NCBI RefSeq assembly: GCF_013031245.1
Contig: NZ_WPZL01000005.1
Coordinates: forward strand, 124,001-188,000
DNA from: Ruegeria lacuscaerulensis
Lineage (GTDB): Bacteria; Pseudomonadota; Alphaproteobacteria; Rhodobacterales; Rhodobacteraceae
DNA length: 64,000 nt
Direction: 5' to 3'
Part shown: positions 1 to 9,888 of the stretch, piece after piece
How the letters are laid out: each line of letters starts with the position of its first letter
Numbering within the stretch: the first letter of the stretch is position 1
Made by a program: the position numbers and the translations under genes
The notes under the pieces: generated by a model
Database searches by the model: none
Seen by the model: the letters and a program-made list of their open reading frames with translations, nothing else
What the model was told of the DNA's origin: nothing

Positions 1-1
1 C

Positions 2-49
2 TATTACGGCTCGGCGCCGCAGGCGCGTATGAAAGAGGTGCGGGCATGA
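2..49 (+). CDS. ruvC: 3' end of a gene, probably ruvC (Holliday junction resolvase)
   Basis: An open frame enters from the left edge and gives [15 protein letters not shown] followed by TGA. The stop overlaps the ruvA start in an ATGA junction, so the two are translationally coupled. The ruvC assignment rests on the usual ruvC-ruvA-ruvB order in alphaproteobacteria. The 15 residues carry no diagnostic motif. Confidence 0.5.
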   Translation, partial: YYGSAPQARMKEVRA

Positions 50-723
50 TTGGAAAACTGACAGGGCGGCTGGACTATCGCGCGGCTGATCACGTGCTGA
101 TTGACGTTCGGGGTGTTGGATACATCGTCTATTGCTCGGACCGGACGATGGCGGCTTTGCCCGGAGTGGGGGAGGCGATCTCGATCTATACGGACATGGT
201 GGTGCGTGAAGACCTGATGCAGCTTTACGGGTTCCTGTCTCTGGTCGAGAAGGAATGGCACCGGCTGTTATGTTCGGTTCAGGGCGTCGGGGCCAAGGTC
301 TCGCTGGCGATCCTCAGCGCGCTGGGGTCGGACGGTGTCAGCCGGGCGATTGCTCTGGGCGACTGGGGGGCGGTTAAGGCGGCCAAAGGGGTTGGGCCGA
401 AGACGGCGCAGCGGATCGTGCTGGACCTCAAAGACAAGGCGCCGGGCGTGATGGCCATGGGCGGAACCGTGACAGAGGCGACGGACGGCCCGGAGTTGGA
501 AGTTGTGGAACTGGCAGAACCCGCACCCATGCCCAAACGGTCGGCGAAACCGGCCTCGGGGTCGGCGGCGGCATCGGCCGGAGCATTGTCGGCGCTGTCC
601 AATCTGGGTTATGGGCCGTCCGATGCGGCCTCGGCCGTGGCCGAGGCGGCAGCCAGCCTGCCTGACGCGGGTGAGGCTGATCTGATCCGCGCCGCTTTGA
701 AGCTGCTTGCTCCGAAAGGGTAA
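46..723 (+). CDS. ruvA: Holliday junction branch migration protein RuvA
   Basis: RuvA binds four-way DNA junctions as a tetramer and loads the RuvB motor during recombinational repair. The 225-residue product starts [11 protein letters not shown], the typical beginning of the OB-fold domain (about 1-64). Two helix-hairpin-helix motifs follow ([13 protein letters not shown] near 78 and [12 protein letters not shown] near 113). An acidic, Pro/Ala-rich linker leads to the C-terminal three-helix RuvB-binding domain (about 178-225, [13 protein letters not shown]). The length is slightly above the usual ~200 because of the linker. The ATG overlaps the preceding stop and ruvB starts 4 bp after its own stop, so this is one operon. 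Confidence 0.97.
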   Translation: MIGKLTGRLDYRAADHVLIDVRGVGYIVYCSDRTMAALPGVGEAISIYTDMVVREDLMQLYGFLSLVEKEWHRLLCSVQGVGAKVSLAILSALGSDGVSRAIALGDWGAVKAAKGVGPKTAQRIVLDLKDKAPGVMAMGGTVTEATDGPELEVVELAEPAPMPKRSAKPASGSAAASAGALSALSNLGYGPSDAASAVAEAAASLPDAGEADLIRAALKLLAPKG

Positions 724-727
724 ATGA

Positions 728-1747
728 ATGGTAGACGCCGACCCCGCCCTGCGCCCCGAGCCTATGCCCGAGGACAATGACCGCGCACTGCGCCCACAGG
801 GGCTGGACGAGTTCATCGGTCAGGCTGAGGCCCGGGCCAATCTGCGCATCTTCATCCAGTCCGCCCGTCAACGCGGTGAAGCGATGGATCATACTTTGTT
901 TCATGGCCCTCCTGGTTTGGGCAAGACGACGCTGGCGCAGATCATGGCGCGGGAACTGGGTGTGAACTTCCGAATGACCTCCGGGCCGGTTCTGGCAAAG
1001 GCAGGTGACCTGGCGGCGATCCTGACCAATCTGGAATCGCGCGATGTTCTGTTTATCGACGAAATTCACCGTCTGAATCCGGCAGTCGAAGAGGTTCTGT
1101 ACCCGGCGATGGAGGATTTCGAACTGGATTTGGTGATCGGCGAAGGACCTGCCGCCCGGACAGTTCGCATCGAATTGCAGCCGTTTACGCTGGTGGGTGC
1201 GACAACGCGAATGGGGTTGCTGACAACCCCTCTGCGGGATCGGTTCGGAATTCCTACGCGGTTGCAATTCTATACGGTCGACGAGTTGCACGAGATTGTT
1301 ACCCGTAATGCACGTAAATTGGGGGCGCCTGCGGATGATGATGGTGCACGCGAGATCGCGCGCCGTTCGCGCGGGACGCCACGGATCGCGGGGCGGTTAC
1401 TGCGGCGGGTCGTGGATTTCGCCATCGTCGAAGGTGATGGCCGGATCACGCGCGATCTGGCGGATGGGGCGCTGACGCGGCTCGGCGTCGATCATCTGGG
1501 GCTGGATGGCGCGGACCGGCGGTATCTGAAGCTGATCGCCGAGAACTATGCAGGTGGTCCTGTGGGGATTGAAACTCTGTCTGCGGCCCTGTCGGAAAGT
1601 CGCGACTCGCTGGAAGAAGTTATCGAGCCTTACCTGCTGCAGCAGGGACTGATCCAGCGTACTCCGCGCGGGCGGATGTTGGCGCAGAAGGCGTGGACTC
1701 ATTTGGGCATGGCCGCGCCCAGAGGGCAAAGCGATCTGTTTGGTTGA
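728..1747 (+). CDS. ruvB: Holliday junction branch migration helicase RuvB
   Basis: This AAA+ motor hexamer drives branch migration with RuvA. The 339-residue protein has Walker [12 protein letters not shown] at 60-70, Walker B FIDEIH at 109-114, the sensor region around [18 protein letters not shown], and a C-terminal winged helix ending in [16 protein letters not shown]. Length and motifs are full and canonical. It lies 4 bp downstream of ruvA. An out-of-frame ATG at 724 precedes the chosen ATG at 728; the N-terminal sequence and the frame support 728. Confidence 0.98.
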   Translation: MVDADPALRPEPMPEDNDRALRPQGLDEFIGQAEARANLRIFIQSARQRGEAMDHTLFHGPPGLGKTTLAQIMARELGVNFRMTSGPVLAKAGDLAAILTNLESRDVLFIDEIHRLNPAVEEVLYPAMEDFELDLVIGEGPAARTVRIELQPFTLVGATTRMGLLTTPLRDRFGIPTRLQFYTVDELHEIVTRNARKLGAPADDDGAREIARRSRGTPRIAGRLLRRVVDFAIVEGDGRITRDLADGALTRLGVDHLGLDGADRRYLKLIAENYAGGPVGIETLSAALSESRDSLEEVIEPYLLQQGLIQRTPRGRMLAQKAWTHLGMAAPRGQSDLFG

Positions 1748-1810
1748 AGCCGATCGCCAGAAATTTTATGCCTTCGGCGAGAGTATTGTTGAAAAGATGA
1801 AGGATTGGAC

Positions 1811-2434
1811 GTGACTCCCAAAGACATCCAGTCGTTGTTCACCCGCGAAAGCGGAGAGTTCCTGTTCGCGCGCTGGGGCCGGCCCATTGTGCCCATCGTC
1901 TTTGGTGTCGAGGATGAGACGTTAGCCACTGTCAAAGGCGCGTTCGAGGCCGTCGTGACCCTGGCCGGACACAAGATGGCTGAAACGGATCCGGAACTGG
2001 GCGCGAACTGCATGGTCTTTTTCTTCCGCGACTGGAAAGAGTTGCTGGAAGTGCCCGATCTGGACCGGCTTGTACCTGACCTGGCACCGCTGGTTGATCG
2101 TCTGGTTGCAGCGGATGCCAACCAGTATCGTATATTCCGGTTCGAAGAAGACGGCGCAATCCGTGCGGCTTTTGTCTTTCTGAGAATGGATAAAGAGCTG
2201 TCCAGGGTTCCGGCCGAGACACTGGCGCTCAGCCAGGTGGTGCAGACTGTTTTACTGTGGTCCGATACTGCGTTCCGCACTCAGTCTCCGCTGGCAGTGG
2301 CAGGCGGGGCTACAATTCTGCGGCCAGACATCGCCGAACTGATCCGTGCCGCCTATGATCCAGTCCTTCCGGGTGCGGCACAGGATGCATCGCATGCATT
2401 GCGATTGTTTGCGAGGTTGCAGTCGCCTCAGTAA
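1811..2434 (+). CDS. conserved protein of unknown function downstream of ruvB
   Basis: This is a soluble-looking protein of 207 residues with no signal peptide or membrane segment. GTG at 1811 is preferred over TTG at 1805 because AAGGA lies 6 bases before it and almost abuts the TTG. Visible stretches are an N-terminal SGEFLFARWGRPIVPIVFG and a central MVFFFRDWKELLEV. I do not recognise a named domain. It follows ruvB by 63 bp on the same strand and ends 6 bp from the convergent SulP gene. Coding quality is good, so it is a real gene, but no role can be stated. Confidence 0.8.
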   Translation: MTPKDIQSLFTRESGEFLFARWGRPIVPIVFGVEDETLATVKGAFEAVVTLAGHKMAETDPELGANCMVFFFRDWKELLEVPDLDRLVPDLAPLVDRLVAADANQYRIFRFEEDGAIRAAFVFLRMDKELSRVPAETLALSQVVQTVLLWSDTAFRTQSPLAVAGGATILRPDIAELIRAAYDPVLPGAAQDASHALRLFARLQSPQ

Positions 2435-2440
2435 CGCGGA

Positions 2441-4144
2441 TCAATGGACTATTTTTCGATGATGAAACGCCTCGATCAGGTCGTTGCCCTTATCAAAAAA
2501 AGCGTCAGGTCCAACCAAATCGCATATCCCGTAACGATCTAGTTCCGAACGGACACTGGGCTCGACAAGAAGGAAGACCAGTTTGATGTTCTTCGATTCC
2601 AAGAGTTTTTGAACGTTGCGCAGCGTGTATCCTGCAGTGTAATCCACGTCGTCCACGGCAGAAGCTTCGATGCAGAACCAGTTTGTCTCGGCCTCAGAAT
2701 TTTGAATGATTGCGGCAACCTCATCCGATAGTCTCTGGGTATTGGCGTAATACAGGCTGTGGGAAAAACGATAGATAACCAGACCGGGCTCAATCTGATT
2801 TGGCTTCGTGATCGGCTTGGAGTGCCAGCCTCCGTCATCGTTTTTGACGATGACTGAGTTCTTGGGACGATAGCCCCGACGCGTGTGGTCGATCAGTGAC
2901 AGCACCATTGCAAAGATGATCCCTTGCTCGACCCCGATAAGCACGACGACGGCCGCCGTGGTCGCAGCAATCCAGAACTCCGAGCGAGCTTGTTTGTAGA
3001 TCGCCGCCAGCCCCTGCAGATCGATCAGCTTTACACCGATCAGAAACACAACGGCCGACAGGGCCGCATTCGGCAAGAAGGCGAGTGGACCGGTCAGAAA
3101 CAGGATTACCACAAGAACAATCGCGACCGTTGTCAGCTGCGCGATTTGGCTGCGCCCGCCTGCGCTGGCCACCATTTCGGTCTTGGTAGGGCTGCCGTTG
3201 ACGACAAAGGTGCCAGTAAACGCCGCGCCCAGATTGGCGAGTCCCAGCCCGACGAGATCGGTATTCTCGCTGAACTGTTCTTCGTATCGGGCAGCATAGG
3301 CCCGCGACGTTGCCGCGCTTTGGGCAAGGATCACCACAAATATCGACATCGCGGTGGGCAGCAATTGTTTGAACAGGGGCCAACTCCAGTCCACATCCGG
3401 AACCGAGAGGGCGGGAAGGCCGCCGGGCACTGTGCCCAGAACGGCAATGCCCGTGTCGCTGAATTGAAGGGTCCAGCTGCACAGGATCACGCCCAAAATG
3501 GCGAACAGGGGACCCGGTAACCTGGGCGACAGCCGCTTGCATCCAATGACAATCGCCAGCACCGCCAGAGACACGGCAACCGTCAGCCAATGTGTCTGGC
3601 CAAAATGCTGCGCTACGTCCCGCAGTTTGGCGATGGTTCCGTGCCCTGACGCCTCGATCCCCAGCATTCCGGGAATCTCGCCGGTGGCAACCTGTATGCC
3701 CACGCCGGTCAAAAAGCCGACCAGTACCGTGCGGGACAGGAAATCCGCCAGAAACCCGAGGCCGATGATTCGCGCAGCAATCAACAGCACCGCCGCCATC
3801 AGCGCCAGCAGCGAGGCCAGCGCCAGATACTCAGACGAGCCCGAAACAGCCATTCCCGCAAGCGCCGAGGCTGTAATGGCCGCCGTGGCGGAATCTGCAC
3901 CGACCACAAGGTGCCGGGATGATCCGAAAATGGCAAACAAGGCCATCGGTATCAGGATCGTATACAGGCCCATGACCACCGGGGTGCCAGCGATCTTGGT
4001 GTACCCCATGACTTCGGGGATCGCGAGGCAGGCAAAGGTCAGACCGGCCAGGATTTCCGTTGGCAGCGCGGATTTGTTGAACGGCAAGATGCCCTGCAAG
4101 ATGGGAAGAGAGGTGCTGCTCTCTTCTCTATGGGTCTGCGCCAT
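2441..4144 (-). CDS. SulP family anion transporter with C-terminal STAS domain
   Basis: SulP proteins are inner-membrane carriers for sulfate, bicarbonate or related anions. The 567-residue product has about 11-12 hydrophobic segments between residues 25 and 420, starting with the family region around AIPEVMGYTKIAGTPVVMGLY. A cytoplasmic STAS domain follows (about 445-560, with ASAVDDVDYTAGYTLRNV). The ATG at 4144 is chosen because AGGTG precedes it; an upstream ATG at 4318 adds 58 Cys/His-rich residues unlike any SulP N terminus. It sits alone, antisense, between the ruv and tol groups. The substrate cannot be read from sequence. It differs in sequence from the second SulP at 56.7 kb. Confidence 0.92.
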   Translation of the reverse strand: MAQTHREESSTSLPILQGILPFNKSALPTEILAGLTFACLAIPEVMGYTKIAGTPVVMGLYTILIPMALFAIFGSSRHLVVGADSATAAITASALAGMAVSGSSEYLALASLLALMAAVLLIAARIIGLGFLADFLSRTVLVGFLTGVGIQVATGEIPGMLGIEASGHGTIAKLRDVAQHFGQTHWLTVAVSLAVLAIVIGCKRLSPRLPGPLFAILGVILCSWTLQFSDTGIAVLGTVPGGLPALSVPDVDWSWPLFKQLLPTAMSIFVVILAQSAATSRAYAARYEEQFSENTDLVGLGLANLGAAFTGTFVVNGSPTKTEMVASAGGRSQIAQLTTVAIVLVVILFLTGPLAFLPNAALSAVVFLIGVKLIDLQGLAAIYKQARSEFWIAATTAAVVVLIGVEQGIIFAMVLSLIDHTRRGYRPKNSVIVKNDDGGWHSKPITKPNQIEPGLVIYRFSHSLYYANTQRLSDEVAAIIQNSEAETNWFCIEASAVDDVDYTAGYTLRNVQKLLESKNIKLVFLLVEPSVRSELDRYGICDLVGPDAFFDKGNDLIEAFHHRKIVH

Positions 4145-4323
4145 TCGATCACCTGATAAATTCACGTCTTTGTTCTGGCAGATTATTAGGCAAATGGCTG
4201 GATTTCGATACCGGGGACCGTGTGAACCGAATTTTGTAGTCGTGCGGGGATTGCAGTGCGTGCAGTGCGCGTGCATCTGTGTGGAGTGGCTTGCCCCGAG
4301 CCAGAGCGTTTTAGACACAATGA

Positions 4324-4749
4324 ATGACCGGATCCGTTGTTATGGCCGAACAAACTGCTGAGACCCCAAAGCACATATATCCGGTCCGGGTCTTTTACGA
4401 AGACACAGATATGGGCGGCGTGGTCTACCACGCGAATTATCTGAAATTCATCGAACGGGCCCGTTCGGATTATGTGCGCGGGCTGGGCAATGATCAGAAC
4501 GCGATGCGCGACGACGGTATCGTCTGGGTCATTCGCCGGATCGAAGCGGATTATCTTGCACCTGCCAGGTTCGATGATGAGTTGACCATCGAAACCCACT
4601 TCATTTCACGCTCGGGTGTCAGGCTGACCATGGGCCAGCTTGTTAAACGTGGCGAGACCGAGATTTTTCGGGCCACTGTCACGGCCGTTTGCATGAATGC
4701 CCAGGGCAAACCGGTGCGTCTTCCGGCAGAGATTCGCGCATTGCTGTAA
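4324..4749 (+). CDS. ybgC: tol-pal system-associated acyl-CoA thioesterase YbgC
   Basis: This is a 4-hydroxybenzoyl-CoA-thioesterase-type hotdog enzyme that hydrolyses short acyl-CoAs and is nearly always the first gene of the tol-pal cluster. The signature VFYEDTDMGGVVYHANYL carries the catalytic Asp and is followed by FIERARSDY. The product has 141 residues from ATG 4324; ATG 4342 would give 135, and neither has a strong ribosome-binding site. tolQ follows after 109 bp. Confidence 0.95.
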   Translation: MTGSVVMAEQTAETPKHIYPVRVFYEDTDMGGVVYHANYLKFIERARSDYVRGLGNDQNAMRDDGIVWVIRRIEADYLAPARFDDELTIETHFISRSGVRLTMGQLVKRGETEIFRATVTAVCMNAQGKPVRLPAEIRALL

Positions 4750-4858
4750 CAAATCGCGAGGCCGGGGTGGTTCTGTTGGCAATTCGGGGCCATCTGCGAT
4801 AGCGTTTGGCAAAACAAGGCCAAACGAACGGCCATCAGGCAAAACAAAGAGCAGGTTC

Positions 4859-5554
4859 ATGGAAGCTGAAACGCTGGCGCTGGCGCAGGAGATCGACTTC
4901 TCCATGTGGGGGCTGTTTGCCCGCGCGACCTTTATCGTGAAAGTCGTGATGTTGATCCTTGTGATCGCGTCCTTCTGGTCCTGGGCGATCATCATTCAAA
5001 AGCTGATCAATTATCGGTTCGCCCGCCGTGAAGCACTTGTATTCGATGAATCTTTCTGGTCAGGCAACCCTCTGGACGAGCTGTTTGAACAGATTGGAAC
5101 GCAGCCCGATGGCAGTTCTGAAAAGATTTTTGCCGCCGGTATGATCGAATGGCGCAGGTCGCATCGCACCGATGGCGGGCTTATCGCAGGGGCCACGGCC
5201 CGGATCGACCGGTCGATGGATGTCGCCATCGCCAAAGAGTCTGAGACCTTGCAAAAAGGGCTGCCTATTTTGGCGACCGTTGGCTCGACCGCGCCGTTTA
5301 TCGGTCTTTTCGGCACCGTCTGGGGCATCATGAACGCCTTCATCGAGATTGCCGAGCAGCAGAATACCAACCTCGCCGTCGTCGCGCCGGGAATTGCCGA
5401 AGCGCTGCTGGCGACAGGGCTGGGCCTGCTGGCGGCGATCCCGGCGGTGATTTTCTACAACAAGCTCAGCGCGGATAGTGACCGGATCGTTGGCGGCTAT
5501 GAAGCCTTTGCCGACGAGTTTGCCACCATCCTGTCGCGTCAGTTGGACAGCTGA
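4859..5554 (+). CDS. tolQ: Tol-Pal proton-driven motor subunit TolQ
   Basis: TolQ is the MotA/ExbB-like inner-membrane channel subunit that, with TolR, uses the proton gradient to energise TolA during outer-membrane constriction. The 231-residue protein has a first membrane segment at about 17-40 and two more near 135-160 and 170-195, with ExbB signatures TVGSTAPFIGLFGTVWGI and APGIAEALLATGLGLLAAIP. The ATG at 4859 gives the family N terminus MEAETLALAQEIDFS; the open frame extends upstream without homology. The tolR start lies 1 bp after its stop. Confidence 0.97.
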   Translation: MEAETLALAQEIDFSMWGLFARATFIVKVVMLILVIASFWSWAIIIQKLINYRFARREALVFDESFWSGNPLDELFEQIGTQPDGSSEKIFAAGMIEWRRSHRTDGGLIAGATARIDRSMDVAIAKESETLQKGLPILATVGSTAPFIGLFGTVWGIMNAFIEIAEQQNTNLAVVAPGIAEALLATGLGLLAAIPAVIFYNKLSADSDRIVGGYEAFADEFATILSRQLDS

Positions 5555-5555
5555 C

Positions 5556-6032
<477 letters not shown>

Positions 6033-6041
6033 GGCCGCGCG

Positions 6042-7142
6042 GTGGACACCGGCACCAAGATCTCGGCGATTGCCCATGTCAGTCTGATCGGATTGGCCTT
6101 GTTTGGCGGCACCTTCCGGTCCGAACCATTACCTATGGCGGTACAGGATGTGGCGGTTGTATCTGCTGAGCAATTCGCGGCGATGACTGCTCAATCTGAC
6201 GCGCCCGAGGTGCCAACGCCCGCCGCATTGCAACAGCCCGAAGCGCCTGAGGAAGAAGTTACCTCTCCCGAACCGGTGGATGAGGAACAGCCCCGGCCCG
6301 AAATCGCCACTCCGCCGGAACCGGAACCTGAACCGGTGCACGAGCCGGTTGAAGCCCCGCCAGAACCTGAGGTGGTCGCGGAACCTCCGACGCTTGAACC
6401 GCCTGAACCCGAAGTGGTGGTACTGCCCGTGCCTCCGGGGCCTGAGGCGCAGCCGCGCCCGGCTGACAAGGTGGCGCCGGAACCAATCGCCCCACCACCG
6501 CCGGAAGCAAAGCCGGATGACGTGGAGTCCCCGGCCGTGTCGCAGGATGAGGGTGCTGAGGTCCAGCAAGAGCAGCAGGATCAGACCGCCCCGGAAGAAG
6601 CCACAGACGAGATTGTGACCGAGGCTGAGGAGGCCAAGGAGTACGCCCCACGCACGACACCCAGGCCTCGGGTGCGACCGAACCGACCGACGCCACCAAC
6701 GCAACCGGAAGTGGCCGAGACAGAAGAACCAGCTCCGCCTACGCCAGCGGTCAATGACGAAACAGCGATCAACGATGCGCTGGCCGAAGCGCTTGACCAG
6801 GGAAGCGAACCATCGGGCCCTCCGCTGACCAGCGGTGAGAAAGATGCCATGCGTTTGGCTGTGTCTAAATGCTGGAACGTGGGGTCTTTGTCCACGGACG
6901 CGCTGCAAACTGTTGTGGTTGTTGGCTTTTCCCTGACCCAAGACGGGAAGATCGTCGGGGGCAGTCTGCGCATGATTGATAGCTCTGGCGGCTCTGCCGG
7001 CGCTGCAAAACAAGCCTATGAGGCCGCCAGACGGGCAATTTTGCGCTGTGGGGCCAAAGGATACACCCTGCCTGCTGACAAATATAGCCAATGGCGGGAT
7101 ATCGAAATTACATTCAATCCCGAGAGGATGCGGATCAAATGA
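6042..7142 (+). CDS. tolA: TolA-like energy transducer of the Tol-Pal system
   Basis: TolA spans the periplasm from TolQR to TolB/Pal. The 366-residue product begins at GTG 6042. A single N-terminal membrane anchor (about 6-22, [14 protein letters not shown]) is followed by a very long Pro/Glu-rich region (about 55-250, full of PEPEP-type repeats) instead of the Ala/Lys helix of enterobacterial TolA. A C-terminal TolA/TonB-like domain starts near 265 ([20 protein letters not shown]). The assignment rests on position and this C-terminal domain. It overlaps tolB by ATGA. Confidence 0.92.
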   Translation: MDTGTKISAIAHVSLIGLALFGGTFRSEPLPMAVQDVAVVSAEQFAAMTAQSDAPEVPTPAALQQPEAPEEEVTSPEPVDEEQPRPEIATPPEPEPEPVHEPVEAPPEPEVVAEPPTLEPPEPEVVVLPVPPGPEAQPRPADKVAPEPIAPPPPEAKPDDVESPAVSQDEGAEVQQEQQDQTAPEEATDEIVTEAEEAKEYAPRTTPRPRVRPNRPTPPTQPEVAETEEPAPPTPAVNDETAINDALAEALDQGSEPSGPPLTSGEKDAMRLAVSKCWNVGSLSTDALQTVVVVGFSLTQDGKIVGGSLRMIDSSGGSAGAAKQAYEAARRAILRCGAKGYTLPADKYSQWRDIEITFNPERMRIK

Positions 7143-8458
7143 TGAGATTTCTGACCAGTCTGTTTCTTGGCCTGACGATTTTAGCAGCGCCGGTATACGC
7201 CCAGAACGGACCGCTGCGTCTGGAACTGGATCAGGGTATCATCGAACCCTTGCCCTTTGCGGTGCCAAGTTTCGTGCCCGATGGTCCAGCGGCGACACAA
7301 TTCGCAAACGACATCTCGCGGGTTGTTGCAGCCGACCTGATTGGAACCGGTTTGTTCCGAGAAATCTCTTCGGATGCTTTCATCAGTCGGGTCAGCAATT
7401 TTGAGGCACCGGTGCAATTCGCGGATTGGAAAGCGATCAATGCCGAGGCGCTGGTGACCGGAGCCGTGAACGTCTCGGGTAATCGCCTGACGGTCCGGTT
7501 CCGGGTTTGGGACGTATTCTCAGGTCAGGAATTGGGCACCGGACTGCAATTCGCAGGTACAACTGACGGCTGGCGGCGCATGGCGCACAAGGTGGCTGAT
7601 CAGGTCTATAGCCGGATCACCGGGGAAGGCGCATATTTCGACAGCCGTGTGGCCTTTGTTTCCGAGAGCGGCCCTAAGGATCAGCGCCTCAAGCGGTTGG
7701 CAATCATGGATTACGACGGCGCGAACGTGCAATACCTGACCGACAGCGCCTCCATCGTGCTTGCCCCGCGCTTTTCTCCCACCGGCGACCGGTTGCTCTA
7801 TACCAGCTACGAAACCGGCCAGCCGCGCATCTATGTTCTGGATGTCGACCGCGTAAGACGGACCGAACTGAAGACACAGGAAGGCACGATGAGCTTTTCG
7901 CCGCGCTTTTCGCCGGATGGCCGCTCGATTGTTTATTCGCTGATCCAAGGCGGTAATACCGATCTGTGGAAGATGGACCTGGCTTCGGGGCAAAGCGTGC
8001 GTTTGACCAATACGACGGCAATTGAGACCGCGCCCAGCTATTCCCCAGACGGCTCGCAAATCGTGTTTGAAAGTGATCGCTCGGGCACGCCGCAGCTGTA
8101 TATCATGCCCGCGAACGGCGGTGAGGCGACCCGCATCAGCTTTGGTCAGGGCCGATACGGTACTCCGGTCTGGTCGCCACGCGGCGATCTGATAGCGTTC
8201 ACCAAGCAGAACAAGGGCCGGTTCCATATCGGCGTCATGCGCACGGACGGGGGTGAAGAGCGCCTGCTGACCTCGTCCTTCTTGGACGAAGGACCAACAT
8301 GGTCCCCCAACGGCCGCGTCATCATGTTCACCCGTGAAACGCAGGGGGCCAGCGGGCGGGCGACGCTCTATTCGGTGGATATCTCGGGCCGGAACCTGCG
8401 ACCGGTGCGAACTCCGGATGGCGGCAGCGATCCGTCCTGGGGACCGTTGCAGAATTGA
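7139..8458 (+). CDS. tolB: Tol-Pal periplasmic beta-propeller protein TolB
   Basis: TolB links Pal in the outer membrane to TolA. The 439-residue precursor has a signal peptide ([21 protein letters not shown], cleaved about residue 22). An N-terminal domain precedes a C-terminal six-bladed propeller with repeated S-P-D-G blades ([33 protein letters not shown]). The ATG at 7139 overlaps the tolA stop; a second ATG follows immediately. Confidence 0.97.
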   Translation: MMRFLTSLFLGLTILAAPVYAQNGPLRLELDQGIIEPLPFAVPSFVPDGPAATQFANDISRVVAADLIGTGLFREISSDAFISRVSNFEAPVQFADWKAINAEALVTGAVNVSGNRLTVRFRVWDVFSGQELGTGLQFAGTTDGWRRMAHKVADQVYSRITGEGAYFDSRVAFVSESGPKDQRLKRLAIMDYDGANVQYLTDSASIVLAPRFSPTGDRLLYTSYETGQPRIYVLDVDRVRRTELKTQEGTMSFSPRFSPDGRSIVYSLIQGGNTDLWKMDLASGQSVRLTNTTAIETAPSYSPDGSQIVFESDRSGTPQLYIMPANGGEATRISFGQGRYGTPVWSPRGDLIAFTKQNKGRFHIGVMRTDGGEERLLTSSFLDEGPTWSPNGRVIMFTRETQGASGRATLYSVDISGRNLRPVRTPDGGSDPSWGPLQN

Positions 8459-8546
8459 TCGTGGCAGGCAGTTGGAAAAGTTCACAAAAATCCTGCACTG
8501 TGCTACAGAGGCGGCAATAAACCGATAAAACAACGAGGCACCTGAA

Positions 8547-9050
8547 ATGAACGTATTGGGCAAAATCATAGCTTTGAGCGCACTGAGTGTAATCGCCGCC
8601 TGTTCCAACAATGATCCCTCAGCGCTGGGCGGAGGCGCTGGAGGCAGCGGTGCAATCGCGCCGGGCTCACCAAGCGACCCGCGCTCACCAGCGTATTTCC
8701 AGCAGACCATTGGCGACCGCGTATTGTTTGCCGTGGATCAGTCGACACTGACACCGCAGGCCCAATCGGTCCTGCAGGGGCAGGCGGACTGGCTGATGGC
8801 CAACCCGGATTACGTGGCGAAGATTGAAGGTCACGCGGATGAACAGGGCACCCGCGAGTACAACCTCGGGCTTGGAGCAAAACGGGCGAATGCGGCCCGG
8901 GATTATCTGATCTCACGCGGGGTGGCGGGTAACAGGCTTACGACGGTCAGCTACGGCAAGGAACGCCCGATCGAGATTTGCAGCACCGAGGAATGCTATT
9001 CCAAAAACCGCCGCGCGGTTACGGTGCTGACCGGTTCAACCTTGGGGTAA
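8547..9050 (+). CDS. pal: peptidoglycan-associated lipoprotein Pal
   Basis: Pal anchors the outer membrane to peptidoglycan. The 167-residue precursor has a lipoprotein signal with lipobox IAAC and acylated Cys at 19, a Gly/Ser/Pro-rich tether, then the OmpA peptidoglycan-binding domain (about 53-165) with GHADEQGTREYNLGLGAKRA and SYGKERP. An 88-bp gap after tolB could hold its own promoter. cpoB starts 4 bp after its stop. Confidence 0.97.
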   Translation: MNVLGKIIALSALSVIAACSNNDPSALGGGAGGSGAIAPGSPSDPRSPAYFQQTIGDRVLFAVDQSTLTPQAQSVLQGQADWLMANPDYVAKIEGHADEQGTREYNLGLGAKRANAARDYLISRGVAGNRLTTVSYGKERPIEICSTEECYSKNRRAVTVLTGSTLG

Positions 9051-9054
9051 GACA

Positions 9055-9888
9055 ATGAGAATTGCAGGATGGGTTCTGGCGGCGGTCATTGCGACCGCCG
9101 GTGTGGCGCAAGCACAGGATCAGCAGACGCTGGCGGATATCCGTCAGGAGTTGACGGTGCTGCATGTAGAAATACAGCGCCTGAAGCGCGAGTTTTCGAC
9201 GACGGGATCTCCGGCTCCGAACCTGTCCGGCACTTCCATTCTGGAACGTGTTGACGCGATCGAGTCCGAATTGCAGCGCCTGACCCGGCAGACCGAACAG
9301 TTGAACCAGCGGGTTCAGAACATTGTCACCGATGGCACCAACCGGATCGGGGATCTTGAATTCCGGCTGGTTGAACTGGAAGGCGGCGATCTGAGCACGC
9401 TTGGGGAAACCTCGACTTTAGGCGGAGAAACTGAAATTACGGCAGCTGCGCCGACAACACTCACCGCTCCGACGACTCCTTCCGTGTCTGAACAAGGAGA
9501 ATTGGCCGTTGGCGAACGGGCCGACTTCGACGCCGCCGCGCAATCTCTGGCAGAAGGGAATTTTCAGGCCGCAGCCGACCAGTTCGCGCAGTTTGAAACC
9601 TCTTATCCCGGCAGTCCTCTGGCACCCGAGGCCAATCTGAAACGCGGGCGTGCGTTGGAGGGTCTGGGCGACACACGCGAGGCCGCGCGAGCCTTTCTGG
9701 CCAGTTTCACCGGTGATTCTGAGGGGGCGTTTGCGCCCGAGGCCCTGTTCGAACTGGGGGCAGCACTTGGGCGTCTGGGACAAACCGATCAGGCTTGTAT
9801 CACCCTGTCCGAAGTCGGCGTGCGCTTTCCTGCCTCGACCACTGTGGCCGAGGCCACGCAGGAAATGGCGTCCTTGGGCTGTTCTTGA
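9055..9888 (+). CDS. cpoB: cell division coordinator CpoB (YbgF)
   Basis: CpoB couples Tol function to septal peptidoglycan synthesis. The 277-residue precursor has a signal peptide (MRIAGWVLAAVIATAGVAQA), an N-terminal coiled coil with heptad-like Leu/Glu/Arg residues (about 27-110), a Thr/Ala linker, and C-terminal tetratricopeptide repeats (about 155-275, FDAAAQSLAEGNFQAAADQF). Its stop overlaps the TTG start of tilS by 4 bp. Confidence 0.94.
   Translation: MRIAGWVLAAVIATAGVAQAQDQQTLADIRQELTVLHVEIQRLKREFSTTGSPAPNLSGTSILERVDAIESELQRLTRQTEQLNQRVQNIVTDGTNRIGDLEFRLVELEGGDLSTLGETSTLGGETEITAAAPTTLTAPTTPSVSEQGELAVGERADFDAAAQSLAEGNFQAAADQFAQFETSYPGSPLAPEANLKRGRALEGLGDTREAARAFLASFTGDSEGAFAPEALFELGAALGRLGQTDQACITLSEVGVRFPASTTVAEATQEMASLGCS

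Noticed and set aside
6240..6560. Pro/Glu-rich repeats in tolA as a DNA repeat element
   Set aside because: The repetition is at the protein level (P-E-P type), typical of TolA/TonB periplasmic spacers, and the DNA units are irregular.
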